Source of the DNA: CAWBLP01 sp963789495
GTDB lineage: Bacteria; Pseudomonadota; Alphaproteobacteria; Acetobacterales; Acetobacteraceae
NCBI GenBank assembly: GCA_963789495.1
Contig: CAWBLP010000018.1
Location: 248,001 to 312,000, forward strand
DNA length: 64,000 nt
Direction of reading: 5' to 3'
This document shows positions 1 through 8,979 of the stretch, piece by piece (the stretch's first letter is position 1; each line of letters begins with the position of its first letter). A program made the position numbers and the translations under genes. A model generated the notes under the pieces. It ran no database searches. It had not been told where the DNA came from and worked only from the letters and a program-made list of their open reading frames with translations.

Positions 1-717
1 GACGAAGATGTTCATCCCCGTGCTCTTGCGCAGCACACGGCAGTATTCCCGCAGCTCGAAGATCTGCTCCGGCTCCAGCGCCTGGTTGTCGAATGCGGTG
101 CCGCGCCCGTTGGGGTGCAGCAGCGACAGCCGCATGGTGCATCCGTAGTCACGCGCCAGCTTGGTCAGGAACGGCACGTCGGCGATGTTCATCTTCGACA
201 GCGTGGCGTTGACATCGAAGCCCAACCCGGCGCGGCGCAGCGCGTCCATGCCGGCGAGCGTGCGGGCCAGCGCACCCTTCTCGTCGCGCAGCCGATCATG
301 CGTCGCGTGGTCGCCGTCGATCGAGATCGAGATGGTGGCGTTGCTCAGCGACGCCAGGAACATGGCGGCGCTGTCGTCGATCAGCGTGCCATTGGTTGCA
401 AGTGAAACCTCCATCCCCGCGCGGTCGAAGATGGTGGCGACCTCCCGCCAGTCGCGCCGCGCCATCGGCTCGCCGCCCGACAGGATCACCCGTCGCGCGC
501 CCAGCCCCGCCGCGTCCTCCGCGATCTGCGCCACGATATCGAGCGGCAGGTTCTCGGTCTTTCCGCGTACTGCCTTGTCGTAGCAGAACACGCAGCCGAG
601 GTTGCAGGTCTTGGTGGCGTTGAAATGGATCGTGTCGAGCGGCGGCACGCCGTCCGGCGATACGCGCGCCGCCGCATCCGTGCGCGGCTGCGCACGGGCG
701 GCGTTGATGGCATCCAT
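1..717 (-). CDS. Radical SAM peptide maturase (partial, C-terminus beyond window)
   Basis: The visible 239 residues are the N-terminal part of a radical SAM enzyme that reductively cleaves S-adenosylmethionine at a [4Fe-4S] cluster. The cluster motif CNLGCVFC lies at residues 38-45 (CX3CX2C with C38, C42, C45), followed by the SAM-contacting GGEP at 81-84. A later SLLHPNGRG stretch resembles the region before the SPASM/Twitch domain of peptide-modifying members such as PqqE-type enzymes; that domain would lie off the window. The ATG at 717 is three bases after the stop of the upstream small gene, so the two are probably translationally coupled. That small gene carries two identical Cys/Trp motifs, so I infer this enzyme modifies it. 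No RiPP-recognition domain is seen at the N-terminus. The radical SAM call is secure; the substrate is inference. Confidence 0.88.
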   Translation of the reverse strand, partial: MDAINAARAQPRTDAAARVSPDGVPPLDTIHFNATKTCNLGCVFCYDKAVRGKTENLPLDIVAQIAEDAAGLGARRVILSGGEPMARRDWREVATIFDRAGMEVSLATNGTLIDDSAAMFLASLSNATISISIDGDHATHDRLRDEKGALARTLAGMDALRRAGLGFDVNATLSKMNIADVPFLTKLARDYGCTMRLSLLHPNGRGTAFDNQALEPEQIFELREYCRVLRKSTGMNIFV

Positions 718-720
718 GGG

Positions 721-1101
721 TTACCCGACCTTGACGGCGGAGAGCAGCCGGCCAGCGATCTGGTCGATCGCCTCATCGGAAATGGTCGCGGGATCGCCCA
801 GCATATCCAGCGGACTGGCGTCCTTGCCGGCGCCGCAGGCGACGCACCAGGCCTGCTTGCCCAGATCCTTCAGCCCCTCGACGAATTCAGGCAAGGTCTT
901 GCCGCCCAGCACATCGCGCGCCACCGCCTGCACAGCTTCGAATTTGTCGAGCGGATTGGCGCTCTTGCCGGCGCCACAGGCGACGCACCAGTCCTGCTTT
1001 TCCCCGGGCCGCGCGAGACCGGCGATCGCCTGGCGCAGCGCCACGCGATCCACGGACAACGCCATGCTACGCGAGGTAACGTTCGACTTTGGCTCAGTCA
1101 T
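721..1101 (-). CDS. Putative RiPP precursor peptide with two WCVACGAGK core repeats
   Basis: This 126-residue protein belongs to no family I recognise. Residues 38-51 and 85-98 are near-identical blocks, WCVACGAGK followed by three variable residues and PLD, separated by an acidic, probably helical spacer. The only four cysteines and only two tryptophans are in these blocks. The layout is leader, core 1, spacer, core 2, follower, as in multi-core ribosomally made peptides. The chosen ATG at 1101 has an AAGGGG ribosome site about 10 bases upstream; an in-frame start at 1152 has no clear site. The radical SAM gene starts three bases after the stop. Alternatively the CxxC blocks could simply bind metal or an Fe-S cluster. 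That this is a real gene is likely; its role as a substrate is inference. Confidence 0.72.
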   Translation of the reverse strand: MTEPKSNVTSRSMALSVDRVALRQAIAGLARPGEKQDWCVACGAGKSANPLDKFEAVQAVARDVLGGKTLPEFVEGLKDLGKQAWCVACGAGKDASPLDMLGDPATISDEAIDQIAGRLLSAVKVG

Positions 1102-1512
1102 GTCACGATTTCCCCTTGTATTGTCGCTCGTCCGCTCGACCAGCGGCATCAATTGTCAACTCTGATCAGGATATTTCAACCAAAAAATGGGTCAGTCATA
1201 CTTATACATCCTGAAACTGGACTTCTCACGGAATCGAGAGATTTAACAGAGCCATCACGCTCCACAGACGGATCGCGCCCGACCTCGCCCTGGGGCCGGC
1301 GCATCCCACACGGCCGCAGAAAACCAGCCGGCGATCCGTTCGGCCAGGCGTCGCGTCATGCCGATCGGCCTGCGTCGAACAGCATGACCTGCCGCGACCA
1401 ACCAGGGACAATCCTCAGTCAGCAATCCCGGGCGCCATCGACACGCCGCCGGCCACACCGATTTGATATAGGACTGACGTTCTCTTCACAGAACCTTGTC
1501 ACGCCGGCCGCG
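1102..1512. other. Intergenic region upstream of the precursor gene
   Basis: I see no convincing gene here. The stretch at about 1150-1215 is clearly more AT-rich than its surroundings and holds TTGAAA- and TTGACA-like hexamers on the minus strand, so it probably contains the promoter of the precursor/radical SAM pair. I could not fix a -10 box. The rest looks like ordinary spacer up to the end of the ABC ATPase gene. Confidence 0.4.
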
Positions 1513-2823
1513 CTATTCCTCGGTCTCCAGGCTGAACTGCCCAGCCTCCTCGTCGTAGCTGAACAGCTCCGCATAGCGCCCCCAGCCGATCACCGCGCGC
1601 AGCGTGTCATCGGCGTAGTCGGGCGACATGTGGTCCTCCAGCTCGTCGCGGAACCGTTCCGCCGAGGCGCGGTGATTCCAGCGCTGCTCCAGCACCTGGC
1701 GGATCATCGGCACCAGCGGCACGTGGCTGCGCAACGCATCGGCGAAGATCGCCTTGCGCTCGTCGGTATCGGCCGCGACGAAGCGGCGCCCCGCCTCGGC
1801 CAACACGATGTCGCCTTCCTCCATGGTGGCGAAATGCAGCAACTGCAGCGTCTCGCCCAGCGGCAGCAGCTCGTCCACCTCGTATTGCAGCGCGTTGGCC
1901 AGCGCCGGCAGGTCTGCTCGCCCGTTATACGGCGGCACCGTCAGCGCCTCCATCAGGCCGGCCATCTGGTTGGTGCCGACGCGCTGCAGCGGCATCGCGA
2001 GATCCGGCGGCGCCAGCCCGGCTGCGGTCCGCTGCGGCACCGGGCGGCGCGTCATCAGCGCGTAGATGTCGTCCACCATCTGGCGGAACGCCGGGTCCAG
2101 CCGGTTGCGCGGATGCGGAAACTTCACCCGCAGCTCGCTCGCCACCCGGCCGGGATTGGAGGAGAACACCAGGATGCGGTCGCACATCAGCACCGCCTCC
2201 TCGATATTGTGCGTCACCATCAGCACCGACTTCACCGGCAGCCTTCCTTCCGACCACAGGTCGATCAGGTCGGTGCGCAGCGTCTCCGCGGTCAGCACAT
2301 CCAGCGCGCTGAACGGCTCGTCCATCAGCAGCAGATCCGGATGCACCACCAGGGCGCGCGCCAGACCGACCCGCTGGCGCATGCCGCCAGAGAGTTCCTT
2401 CGGATAGGCGCTCTCGAACCCGCCCAGGCCGATCAGGTCGATCGCCGTCTCGGCGCGCTTTTCCCGCTCCGCCCGCGCGATGCCACGCGCTTCCAGGCCC
2501 AGCTCCACATTCTCCTGCACGGTCAGCCAGGGGAACAATGCGAAGCTCTGGAACACCATGGCGACGCCGTCGGCTGGCCCGTGCAGCGGCCGCCCGCGCC
2601 ACAACACCTGGCCGGCGGTGGGGCGCAGCAGGCCGGAGACGATGCGTAGCAGGGTGGACTTGCCGGAGCCGGAGCGGCCCAGCAGGGCGACGATTTCTCC
2701 CTCATGGAGCGACAGGTTGACGCCATCGAGCACCACCAGATCGGCGTTCGCTTCCTTATGATAGGACTGGCGGCAGTCCTGCACCTCCACCAGGGACGGC
2801 ACGGTGGCGGCGACGGTGTCCAT
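1513..2823 (-). CDS. ABC transporter ATP-binding protein, nitrate/sulfonate type, with C-terminal AAA-associated domain
   Basis: A 436-residue cytoplasmic ATPase that would power the fused permease encoded just upstream. The N-terminal half is a standard ABC domain: Walker A GRSGSGKST at 49-57, a Q-loop in MVFQSFALFPW, signature LSGGMRQR, and Walker B LLLMDEP followed by the switch histidine in VTHNIEEA. The C-terminal part (about 290-436) matches the AAA-associated domain found behind nitrate/sulfonate/bicarbonate-type ATPases, which makes the protein longer than the usual 250-270 residues. The start at 2823 follows the permease stop by 17 bases, so the two form an operon. No periplasmic binding protein is nearby, so the substrate cannot be named. 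Confidence 0.9.
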   Translation of the reverse strand: MDTVAATVPSLVEVQDCRQSYHKEANADLVVLDGVNLSLHEGEIVALLGRSGSGKSTLLRIVSGLLRPTAGQVLWRGRPLHGPADGVAMVFQSFALFPWLTVQENVELGLEARGIARAEREKRAETAIDLIGLGGFESAYPKELSGGMRQRVGLARALVVHPDLLLMDEPFSALDVLTAETLRTDLIDLWSEGRLPVKSVLMVTHNIEEAVLMCDRILVFSSNPGRVASELRVKFPHPRNRLDPAFRQMVDDIYALMTRRPVPQRTAAGLAPPDLAMPLQRVGTNQMAGLMEALTVPPYNGRADLPALANALQYEVDELLPLGETLQLLHFATMEEGDIVLAEAGRRFVAADTDERKAIFADALRSHVPLVPMIRQVLEQRWNHRASAERFRDELEDHMSPDYADDTLRAVIGWGRYAELFSYDEEAGQFSLETEE

Positions 2824-2840
2824 GGGCTGGTCTCCGACGG

Positions 2841-4568
2841 TCAGGTCAAGGTCAGGCGACGCTGCGCATAGGCGTAGAGCGGGGTCCAGAGCAGCCGGTT
2901 CAGCGCCACCACGAAGCCGGCCATCACCGCCACCCCCAGGATGACACGGGGCAGGTCGCCGCGGGTGGTGGCCTGCGCGATATAGGCGCCGAGACCATGT
3001 GCCAGCAGCCTGGTGTCGCCCCAGGACACCGCCTCGGCGACGATGGCGGCGTTCCAGGAGCCGCCCCAGGCGGCCATCGCGCCGGTCACGTAATAGGCGA
3101 AGATGCCGGGCAGAATCACCCGGCGCCACCACAGCAGACCACGAATGCGGAAATTGCCGGCCGCCTCCCGCAAATCGCCGGGAAATGCCGCGGCGCCGGC
3201 GACCACGTTGAACAGGATGTACCACTGGGTGCCCAGGATCATCAGCGGCGTCAGCCAGATGTCCGGGCTCAGGTGGAAGTACACGATCGCCAGCACCACC
3301 GGCGGGAACAGCAGGTTGGCCGGGAACGACGCCAGGAACTGCGCCACCGGCTGGGCGCGGCGGGCCCAGACCGGGCGCAGCCCCAGCCAGACGCCGATCG
3401 GCACCCAGACCAGCGTCGCCAGCACCAGCAGAACCGAAACGCGGATCAGGGTGAACACACCCAGCAGCAGCGCCTCGCCGACATCGCCCCAGCTCAGCGC
3501 GCCGGAGACGAACTGCGACAGCCGAATGGAGGCCCATCCGGCCACGCCGGCCACCAGCGCGAAATAGACCGCGTCGATGATGCGCGAGGGCGGGCGCTGG
3601 GCGATGGCGGCGCGCGGCCGGCCCGCCAGCCGCAGGCCCCCCAGCATACCGACTGCCTGGCCGAACCACTCCCCCATCACCGCGAGCAGACGGGTGCGGC
3701 GGAACAGCCGCAGCACCCAGGGGTCTTCCACCGCGGCGCCGGAGGAGGTGGTCTCGACGCGGAACTTCTCCGACCAGGCGACCAGCGGGCGGAACAGCAA
3801 CTGGTCATAGGCCAGGATGACGCACAGCATGGCGAGGATCGCCCAGCACACGGCGGCGATGTCGCGCTGCTCCAGCGCGACGGCGACGTAGGAGCCGATG
3901 CCCGGCAGGGTCCAGGTATGGTCGCCGACCGAGACCGCTTCCGACGCGACCACGAAGAACCAGCCGCCGGACATCGAGATCATGGTGTTCCACACCAGTC
4001 CAGGCACCGCGAACGGGACCTCCAGCCGCCAGAAGCGCTGCCAGGCGGTCAGCCGGAAGCTGATCGCGGCCTCGGCCAGGTTCTGCGGCACGGTCTTCAG
4101 CGACTGGTACAGGCTGAACGCCATGTTCCAGGCCTGGCTGGTGAAGATCGCGAAGATCGCCGCCAGCTCCAGGCCGAACACCTGGCCGGGGAACAGGCTG
4201 ATGAAGAACACCACGGTGAAGGTGAGGAAGCCGAGGATCGGCACCGATTGCAGGATGTCGAGCAGCGGGATCAGCACCAGCGCCGCGCGCCGGCTTTTCG
4301 CCGCGGCGGTGCCGTAGGTGAAGGTGAACAGCAGCGACAGCGCCAGGGCGGCGAACATGCGCAGCGTGGTGCGCGCGGCATAGGCCGGCAGATGGCCCGG
4401 GTCCAGGCTGATCCGGGTGGCGCCCGGCGCGCTGATCGGCACCAGCGTGCCCTGCGCGACATGCACCAGACCGACCAGCGCGCCGAACACGCACAGAATG
4501 GCGGCGGCGTCCCAGACGTTCGGCGTGCGTCTGGCGGTCGCCAGCGAGGGTTGGATCGTGGCAGGCAT
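2841..4568 (-). CDS. ABC transporter permease, two fused permease domains
   Basis: A 575-residue inner-membrane protein containing two complete binding-protein-dependent permease domains in one chain (about 60-270 and 330-565). Each has multiple hydrophobic helices and an EAA-like loop: NLAEAAISFRLTAWQRFWRLEVP in the first half and DLREAAGNFRIRGLLWWRRVILPG in the second. Most relatives in the nitrate/taurine class act as two separate subunits, so this protein is a self-contained dimer equivalent. It is followed after 17 bases by its ATPase. It starts with ATG at 4568; the ribosome site is weak. Substrate unknown; organic or inorganic anions are typical for the class. Confidence 0.88.
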   Translation of the reverse strand: MPATIQPSLATARRTPNVWDAAAILCVFGALVGLVHVAQGTLVPISAPGATRISLDPGHLPAYAARTTLRMFAALALSLLFTFTYGTAAAKSRRAALVLIPLLDILQSVPILGFLTFTVVFFISLFPGQVFGLELAAIFAIFTSQAWNMAFSLYQSLKTVPQNLAEAAISFRLTAWQRFWRLEVPFAVPGLVWNTMISMSGGWFFVVASEAVSVGDHTWTLPGIGSYVAVALEQRDIAAVCWAILAMLCVILAYDQLLFRPLVAWSEKFRVETTSSGAAVEDPWVLRLFRRTRLLAVMGEWFGQAVGMLGGLRLAGRPRAAIAQRPPSRIIDAVYFALVAGVAGWASIRLSQFVSGALSWGDVGEALLLGVFTLIRVSVLLVLATLVWVPIGVWLGLRPVWARRAQPVAQFLASFPANLLFPPVVLAIVYFHLSPDIWLTPLMILGTQWYILFNVVAGAAAFPGDLREAAGNFRIRGLLWWRRVILPGIFAYYVTGAMAAWGGSWNAAIVAEAVSWGDTRLLAHGLGAYIAQATTRGDLPRVILGVAVMAGFVVALNRLLWTPLYAYAQRRLTLT

Positions 4569-4677
4569 GCAGCTCAGCGTGGTTGATGGGCATGCGGTGT
4601 TACCGCGCGCGGGTTTGCGGTGTCACGCCCGGGCGGTGTGGCGATTGCGTGACAGCCTGACCTGACCCGCCGCGACC

Positions 4678-5565
4678 TCAAGCCGATTGCGCGTCAGGCG
4701 GGACCGCGACCGCAGAGCGGCGGCGCCAGCCCGCCATACCGCGCCGGGCGCACAGCAGCAGGCAAGCCGGCACAATCAGCAGAACCAGCAGCAGCGTGCA
4801 GGCGAGTGCCGAGGCGGTCGGCCAGTCGCGATTGGCGAAGAACTCCGCCCACAGCACGCGCCCGACCAACTGCGCCCGCGGACCACCAAGCAGCTCGGGG
4901 ATGACGTATTCGCCGACCGCCGGGATGAACACCAGCAGCGATCCGGCGAGAACGCCCGGCAACGACAGCGGCAAGGTCACCCGCAGGAACGCACGCAGGG
5001 GCGGCGCGCCGAGATCGGCCGCGGCCTCCAGCAGCACCGGATCGAGCTGCGACAACCGCGCATACAGCGGCAGCACCATGAACGGCAGGTAGGTGTAGAC
5101 GATGCCGATATACATGGCGGTATCGGTATAGAGCAGCCGCAGCGGACCAACGCCCAGCCAGCCCAGGCCGGTGTTGATCCAGCCATCATCCGCCAGCAGG
5201 CCGATCCAGGCGTTCAGCCGCATCAGGAAGCCGGTCCAGAACGGCAGCATCACCGCCAGCAGCAGCGCGTTGCGGCGCCGCGCCGGCGCACGCGCGATCG
5301 CCAGCGCCATCGGATAGCCGGCCAGCAGACAGGCCAGTGTGGAAAGCCCCGCGACCTTCACGCTGAGCAGCAAGGCGCCGCGATACAGCCTGTCGGTGAG
5401 GATCAGTGCGAAATTGTCCAGCGTCGGATGCCGCAGCGAGAATGGCGGAATCCGCTCCACCGGCTGCGCGAAGGCGATCGCCAGCACGATGGCGGCGGGC
5501 GCCAGCAGCAACAGCAGCAGCCAGGTCCAGGGCACCGCCAGAACGGCCGTCCGGCGCAGCGTCAT
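4678..5565 (-). CDS. ABC transporter permease, spermidine/putrescine (PotB/PotH) type
   Basis: A 295-residue integral membrane protein with about six transmembrane helices and the permease EAA loop LLEAAADLGAPPLRAFLRVTLPLSLPG. The PAVGEYVIPELLGG segment is characteristic of PotB/PotH proteins. It should form half of the membrane channel of a polyamine-type importer driven by the ATPase encoded 190 bases upstream. Neither the partner permease (PotC/PotI) nor the binding protein (PotD/PotF) is in the window, so the transporter is incomplete here. The ATG at 5565 aligns with the usual family N-terminus (short cytoplasmic tail, then the first helix). A longer in-frame extension runs into duplicated potA sequence and is rejected. 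Confidence 0.85.
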   Translation of the reverse strand: MTLRRTAVLAVPWTWLLLLLLAPAAIVLAIAFAQPVERIPPFSLRHPTLDNFALILTDRLYRGALLLSVKVAGLSTLACLLAGYPMALAIARAPARRRNALLLAVMLPFWTGFLMRLNAWIGLLADDGWINTGLGWLGVGPLRLLYTDTAMYIGIVYTYLPFMVLPLYARLSQLDPVLLEAAADLGAPPLRAFLRVTLPLSLPGVLAGSLLVFIPAVGEYVIPELLGGPRAQLVGRVLWAEFFANRDWPTASALACTLLLVLLIVPACLLLCARRGMAGWRRRSAVAVPPDAQSA

Positions 5566-5602
5566 GGTACCGCACCCCCTGCCCGTCGCCCCCCGGCCCG
5601 TC

Positions 5603-5849
5603 GCACCACGCGCCGGATCATCGGTCGCTCGGCAGCAGGATGCCGGCCTCGGCAGGCCACGACACCACAACCGGCTCGCCCACCGCCGGCAGGCCGGCCC
5701 GCAGCCCGTCGCCCCTCTGCCCGTCGTCCCTCTGCCCGCCGCACCACGCGCCGGTCATCGGTCGCTCGGCAGCAGGATGCCGGCCTCGGCAGGCCACGAC
5801 ACCACAACCGGGTCGCCCACCGCCGGCAGGCCGGGCCGCAGCCCGTCGC
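5603..5849. repeat. Imperfect direct duplication of the potA 3' end
   Basis: The 109-base segment 5741-5849, covering the last 32 codons or so of the PotA-like gene plus its stop, is repeated at 5603-5712. Only one indel and two substitutions separate the copies. The downstream copy lies in the spacer between the ATPase and permease genes and has no start of its own. It looks like a recent tandem duplication remnant. Between and beside the copies are degenerate CCCGTCG-type short repeats. Confidence 0.85.
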
Positions 5850-6834
5850 GCAGCGCCTCGGTGACGCGCAGCGTGGTGCCGTCGCTCAGCCGCACGCCAT
5901 GCGTGAGGGTTTCGCCGGCGTAGCTCCGGCTCACCACCACGCCGTCGAGCCGGTTGATGTCCGGCCGGCCGCCGAGACGCAGACGCTCCGGCCGGATCGC
6001 CAGCAGGCCCCGCCCCGGCGCGGCAGGGATTGCGGCGCGCAGGCTCTGGCGCAGGCCTGGCAGGACCAGTGTCGTGCCGTCCGGGCCGACCTCCACCGGC
6101 AGCAGATTGGCCGCGCCGAGGAACTCGGCGACAAAGCGGCTGTTCGGCCGTTCATAGACTTCGGCGGGCGTGCCGATCTGCTCGATGCGGCCGGCCTGCA
6201 TCACGGCGATCCGGTCCGCCAGGCCCAGCGCCTCCTCCTGGTCGTGGGTGACCAGGATGAAGCTGGTGGCGAGGCGGCGCTGCAGCTGCGCCAGCTCCTC
6301 GCGCGTGTCGGCGCGGAGGTTGCGGTCCAGCGCGGACAGCGGTTCGTCCAGCAGCAGCAGGTGCGGTCGCGGCGCCAGACTGCGCGCCAGCGCCACCCGC
6401 TGCTGCTGTCCACCCGAGAGCTGGTGCGGCCGGCGCGGACCGAACCCCTCGAGCTGCACCAGCGCCAGCATCTCCGCCACCCGCGCCGCGACGGCGGCAC
6501 GCGGCAGCTTCTGCTGGCGCAGACCGAAGGCGATGTTGGCGGCGACGGTCATATGCGGGAACAGCGCGTAGGACTGGAACATGGTGTTGACCGGCCGCCG
6601 GTGCGGCGGCAGCGGCGCGAGGTCGATGCCGGCGAGCGCGATGCGTCCGGCGTCCGGCCGGACCAGCCCGGCGATGGCACGCAGCAGGGTGGATTTGCCG
6701 GAACCGGAACCGCCGAGCAGGACGAACAGCTCGCCCGGCTGCACCGTGAGGTCCAGCCGGTCCAGAGCCGTCACCGGACCGTATCGCACCGTCAGCCCGG
6801 TGACGTGCAGCCCCGAATCGTGTGCATCCCGCAT
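5755..6834 (-). CDS. ABC transporter ATP-binding protein, spermidine/putrescine (PotA) type
   Basis: A 359-residue ATPase of the PotA/FbpC class, bound to the cytoplasmic face of an importer. It has Walker A GGSGSGKST (41-49), Q-loop FQSYALFPHMTV, signature LSGGQQQRVALARSL, Walker B LLLLDEPLSALD and switch region LVTHDQEEALGLADRI. The C-terminal 100 residues form the TOBE-like domain typical of this class. The downstream permease gene is separated by a spacer containing a duplicated copy of this gene's own 3' end. The ATG at 6834 lacks a good ribosome site but gives the standard N-terminus. The spacing suggests that the permease may have lost tight translational coupling. Confidence 0.88.
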   Translation of the reverse strand: MRDAHDSGLHVTGLTVRYGPVTALDRLDLTVQPGELFVLLGGSGSGKSTLLRAIAGLVRPDAGRIALAGIDLAPLPPHRRPVNTMFQSYALFPHMTVAANIAFGLRQQKLPRAAVAARVAEMLALVQLEGFGPRRPHQLSGGQQQRVALARSLAPRPHLLLLDEPLSALDRNLRADTREELAQLQRRLATSFILVTHDQEEALGLADRIAVMQAGRIEQIGTPAEVYERPNSRFVAEFLGAANLLPVEVGPDGTTLVLPGLRQSLRAAIPAAPGRGLLAIRPERLRLGGRPDINRLDGVVVSRSYAGETLTHGVRLSDGTTLRVTEALRDGLRPGLPAVGDPVVVSWPAEAGILLPSDR

Positions 6835-7185
6835 TGGGCAGGCGTTATAGCCGCGAAATTCGCGCTGTGCCGGGCGATGCGTGGCCTGCCAGGGACCATG
6901 AGTTGGCGGCATCGGGTCACGGCGCAGACGCGTCGGTAACCGCCGCGGCAGGGGTTCGCCAGGGTCCAATCGACGGCAGGGATGGCATGGAGCCCGCTCA
7001 TGCCGCCTGCCAGGCATCGGTGATGGTGAGGCCGCACGCCGAAAAGCATCCGCACGGGGGCCAGGCCGGCGTTTCCGGCCATCATCCTGAACGGTGGCCA
7101 CAGGGACGGTCCCCGCCTGGCACTGGCGCCGGGCGCAGCGCCGCCTGTAGCATAAGTTCATCGGCCGATATCCAGCAGGTTCAAC
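6835..7185. other. Intergenic region between divergent genes
   Basis: A spacer of about 350 bases between the potA-like gene (minus) and the FAD monooxygenase (plus). No coding sequence, RNA or clear repeat could be supported. It must hold both divergent promoters, but no confident -35/-10 pair was found. Confidence 0.35.
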
Positions 7186-8770
7186 ATGTTCGACAACACG
7201 ACTGTACTGGTGGTCGGTGCTGGGCCAACGGGCCTGTTGCTGGCATCGGAGCTGCTTCGCCGGAATGTCGAGTGCCGGGTGATCGACGCACATCAATCGC
7301 CGTTACACTGGGATCGGGCGACAGTCGTGCATCCGCGCTCACTCGAACTGTTCGAGGCCATGGGTCTCCACGACCCGCTCCTGACCGCGGGTGTGAAGCA
7401 ACGTGTTGCTCGTCTTCATTCCCAGGGCGTCGTGCTGGGCGAGATCGATCTCTCGACCTGCGGCAGTCGCTACGGGTTCAACATCGGAGTTTCGGAGGAG
7501 GTGACCGAGTCGATCCTCACCAGGTACCTCCACCGGCAGAATGGCGACGTGGCCCGTTCATGCAGCCTGATCGGACTGGCGCGCCACGAAGACGGAATCC
7601 TCGCGACCGTGCAGCGGGCAGCCGCAACGGAGCACGTCCTGGCCCAGTGGGGTGGTGGGCTGCGATGGGCTCCACAGCACCTGCCGGACCCTGATCGGGA
7701 TCGATATGATCGGACACGACATCATCCAGCCCTGGGCCGTGTTCGACGCGACCTTGGTTGGCTGGCAGGAATCCTATGAGGCGAACTACGCCTATCTCGA
7801 CGAGACCCCGGTCATTCTGACCGCGCTTCCCGACCGGAGATGGCGCGTCTATCTGAGGCCATCCTCTCCCACCTCCGACCTGGCGCTCGACGCATCGTCC
7901 ACTCTCAGGCGCTATCTGCCCCGGTTCGAGTTTGATGGTGTCGAGAACCCGGCACGTTTCCACTGTCACACGAAGGTCGCGGAGCGGTTCCGATCGGGTC
8001 GTGTCCTGTTGGCGGGGGACGCGGCCCATGTGTGCTCCCCTGCCCAAGGTCACGGGATGAACACCGGTCTGCAGGACGCGGTTAACCTGGCCTGGAAGCT
8101 GGCACTCGTCTGCCACGGCTTGTCCGACCCCGCGCTATTGGACAGCTATGAGGCAGAACGGCGCCCGGTGGCCGAGTTGGTGACTGCATCGGGGGACGCC
8201 GTCGAGCTTGCTCAAATGGTAGTCGATCCAGCCGAACGGAGAACCCGCGACGAAGCGCTTCGGGCGGTGTTCGCCGACCCGGACTCGCGACACCACGAGG
8301 CAGTTGCAGAGGCGGAACTCGACATCGACTACGGCGCCTCACCCATCGTCATGGAGGACAGACACGATGCGCTCGCACCGGGCCAGCGGCTTCCGGATAC
8401 AATCGAGGTTCGTCTCGCCGACGGGACCACATGCCTGCTGCATGAGCTGACCTACCGCGCCGGCCATACGGCACTGCTCATCGGTGGCTTATCGGGCCTC
8501 GCGGAAGCACGCGCGCGCGTTGAGACCTTTATCCGTGCTCAAGGTCTCGCATCCGACATCGTAGAAGAAACCGTGGTGATTGCGACAGGCCCCGACGACG
8601 ATCAGAACCCGCACCCACGAATCACGCCGACAGCAGCCGAACGAATGGGCATCGGTGAGATGACCCTTCTTGTCATCCGGCCTGATGGCCACATCGGCCT
8701 CCGATCGGACCGCAACCATGCTGACGACATGGCATCCTACCACCGGCTGCTGGGACTTGTCGCAACCTAG
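7186..8770 (+). pseudogene. FAD-dependent aromatic monooxygenase, frameshifted
   Basis: Encodes a PheA/TfdB/PobA-type flavoprotein hydroxylase that would use FAD, NAD(P)H and O2 on an aromatic substrate. The N-terminus has the FAD-binding GAGPTGLLLASELLRR. The second part, in another frame, has the DG motif VVGCDGLHS, then GDAAHVCSPAQGHGMNTGLQDAVNLAWKLA, then a thioredoxin-like C-terminal domain. The frames join if one G is removed from the GGGG run at 7649-7652, giving AQWVVGCDG. The full span is 1585 bases, one more than a multiple of three, so a single inserted base explains it. It would then be about 527 residues, normal for the family. It may be a true pseudogene or a sequence error. Start chosen at the ATG after CAGCAGG. 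Confidence 0.85.
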
Positions 8771-8979
8771 GACCGGGAGGCGCGAGGCTGGTGGGCGGGA
8801 GACCTGGTGGGCGGGAGACTGGCCGGCGAGAGCCTGCGCGGACGCGTCCAGCGTCCGGTCTGCATTCCCGAATATCTGGCCGCCGCCTTGCTCGAGCCGC
8901 AATAATTGTGAGATCCGCCCGCACGACCTAGGCTGGCCGGAGAACGCGCGAAGCCCGCGCCTGAGGGGGAACAAGTGAC

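Noticed and set aside
1226..1458. Short minus-strand frames upstream of the RiPP precursor
   Set aside because: Cys/Arg-rich, no ribosome site, and overlapping one another in different frames.
2997..6939. Long plus-strand frames opposite the ABC transporter genes
   Set aside because: Glu/Arg/Gln-rich nonsense with no domains; the minus strand carries all the ABC motifs.
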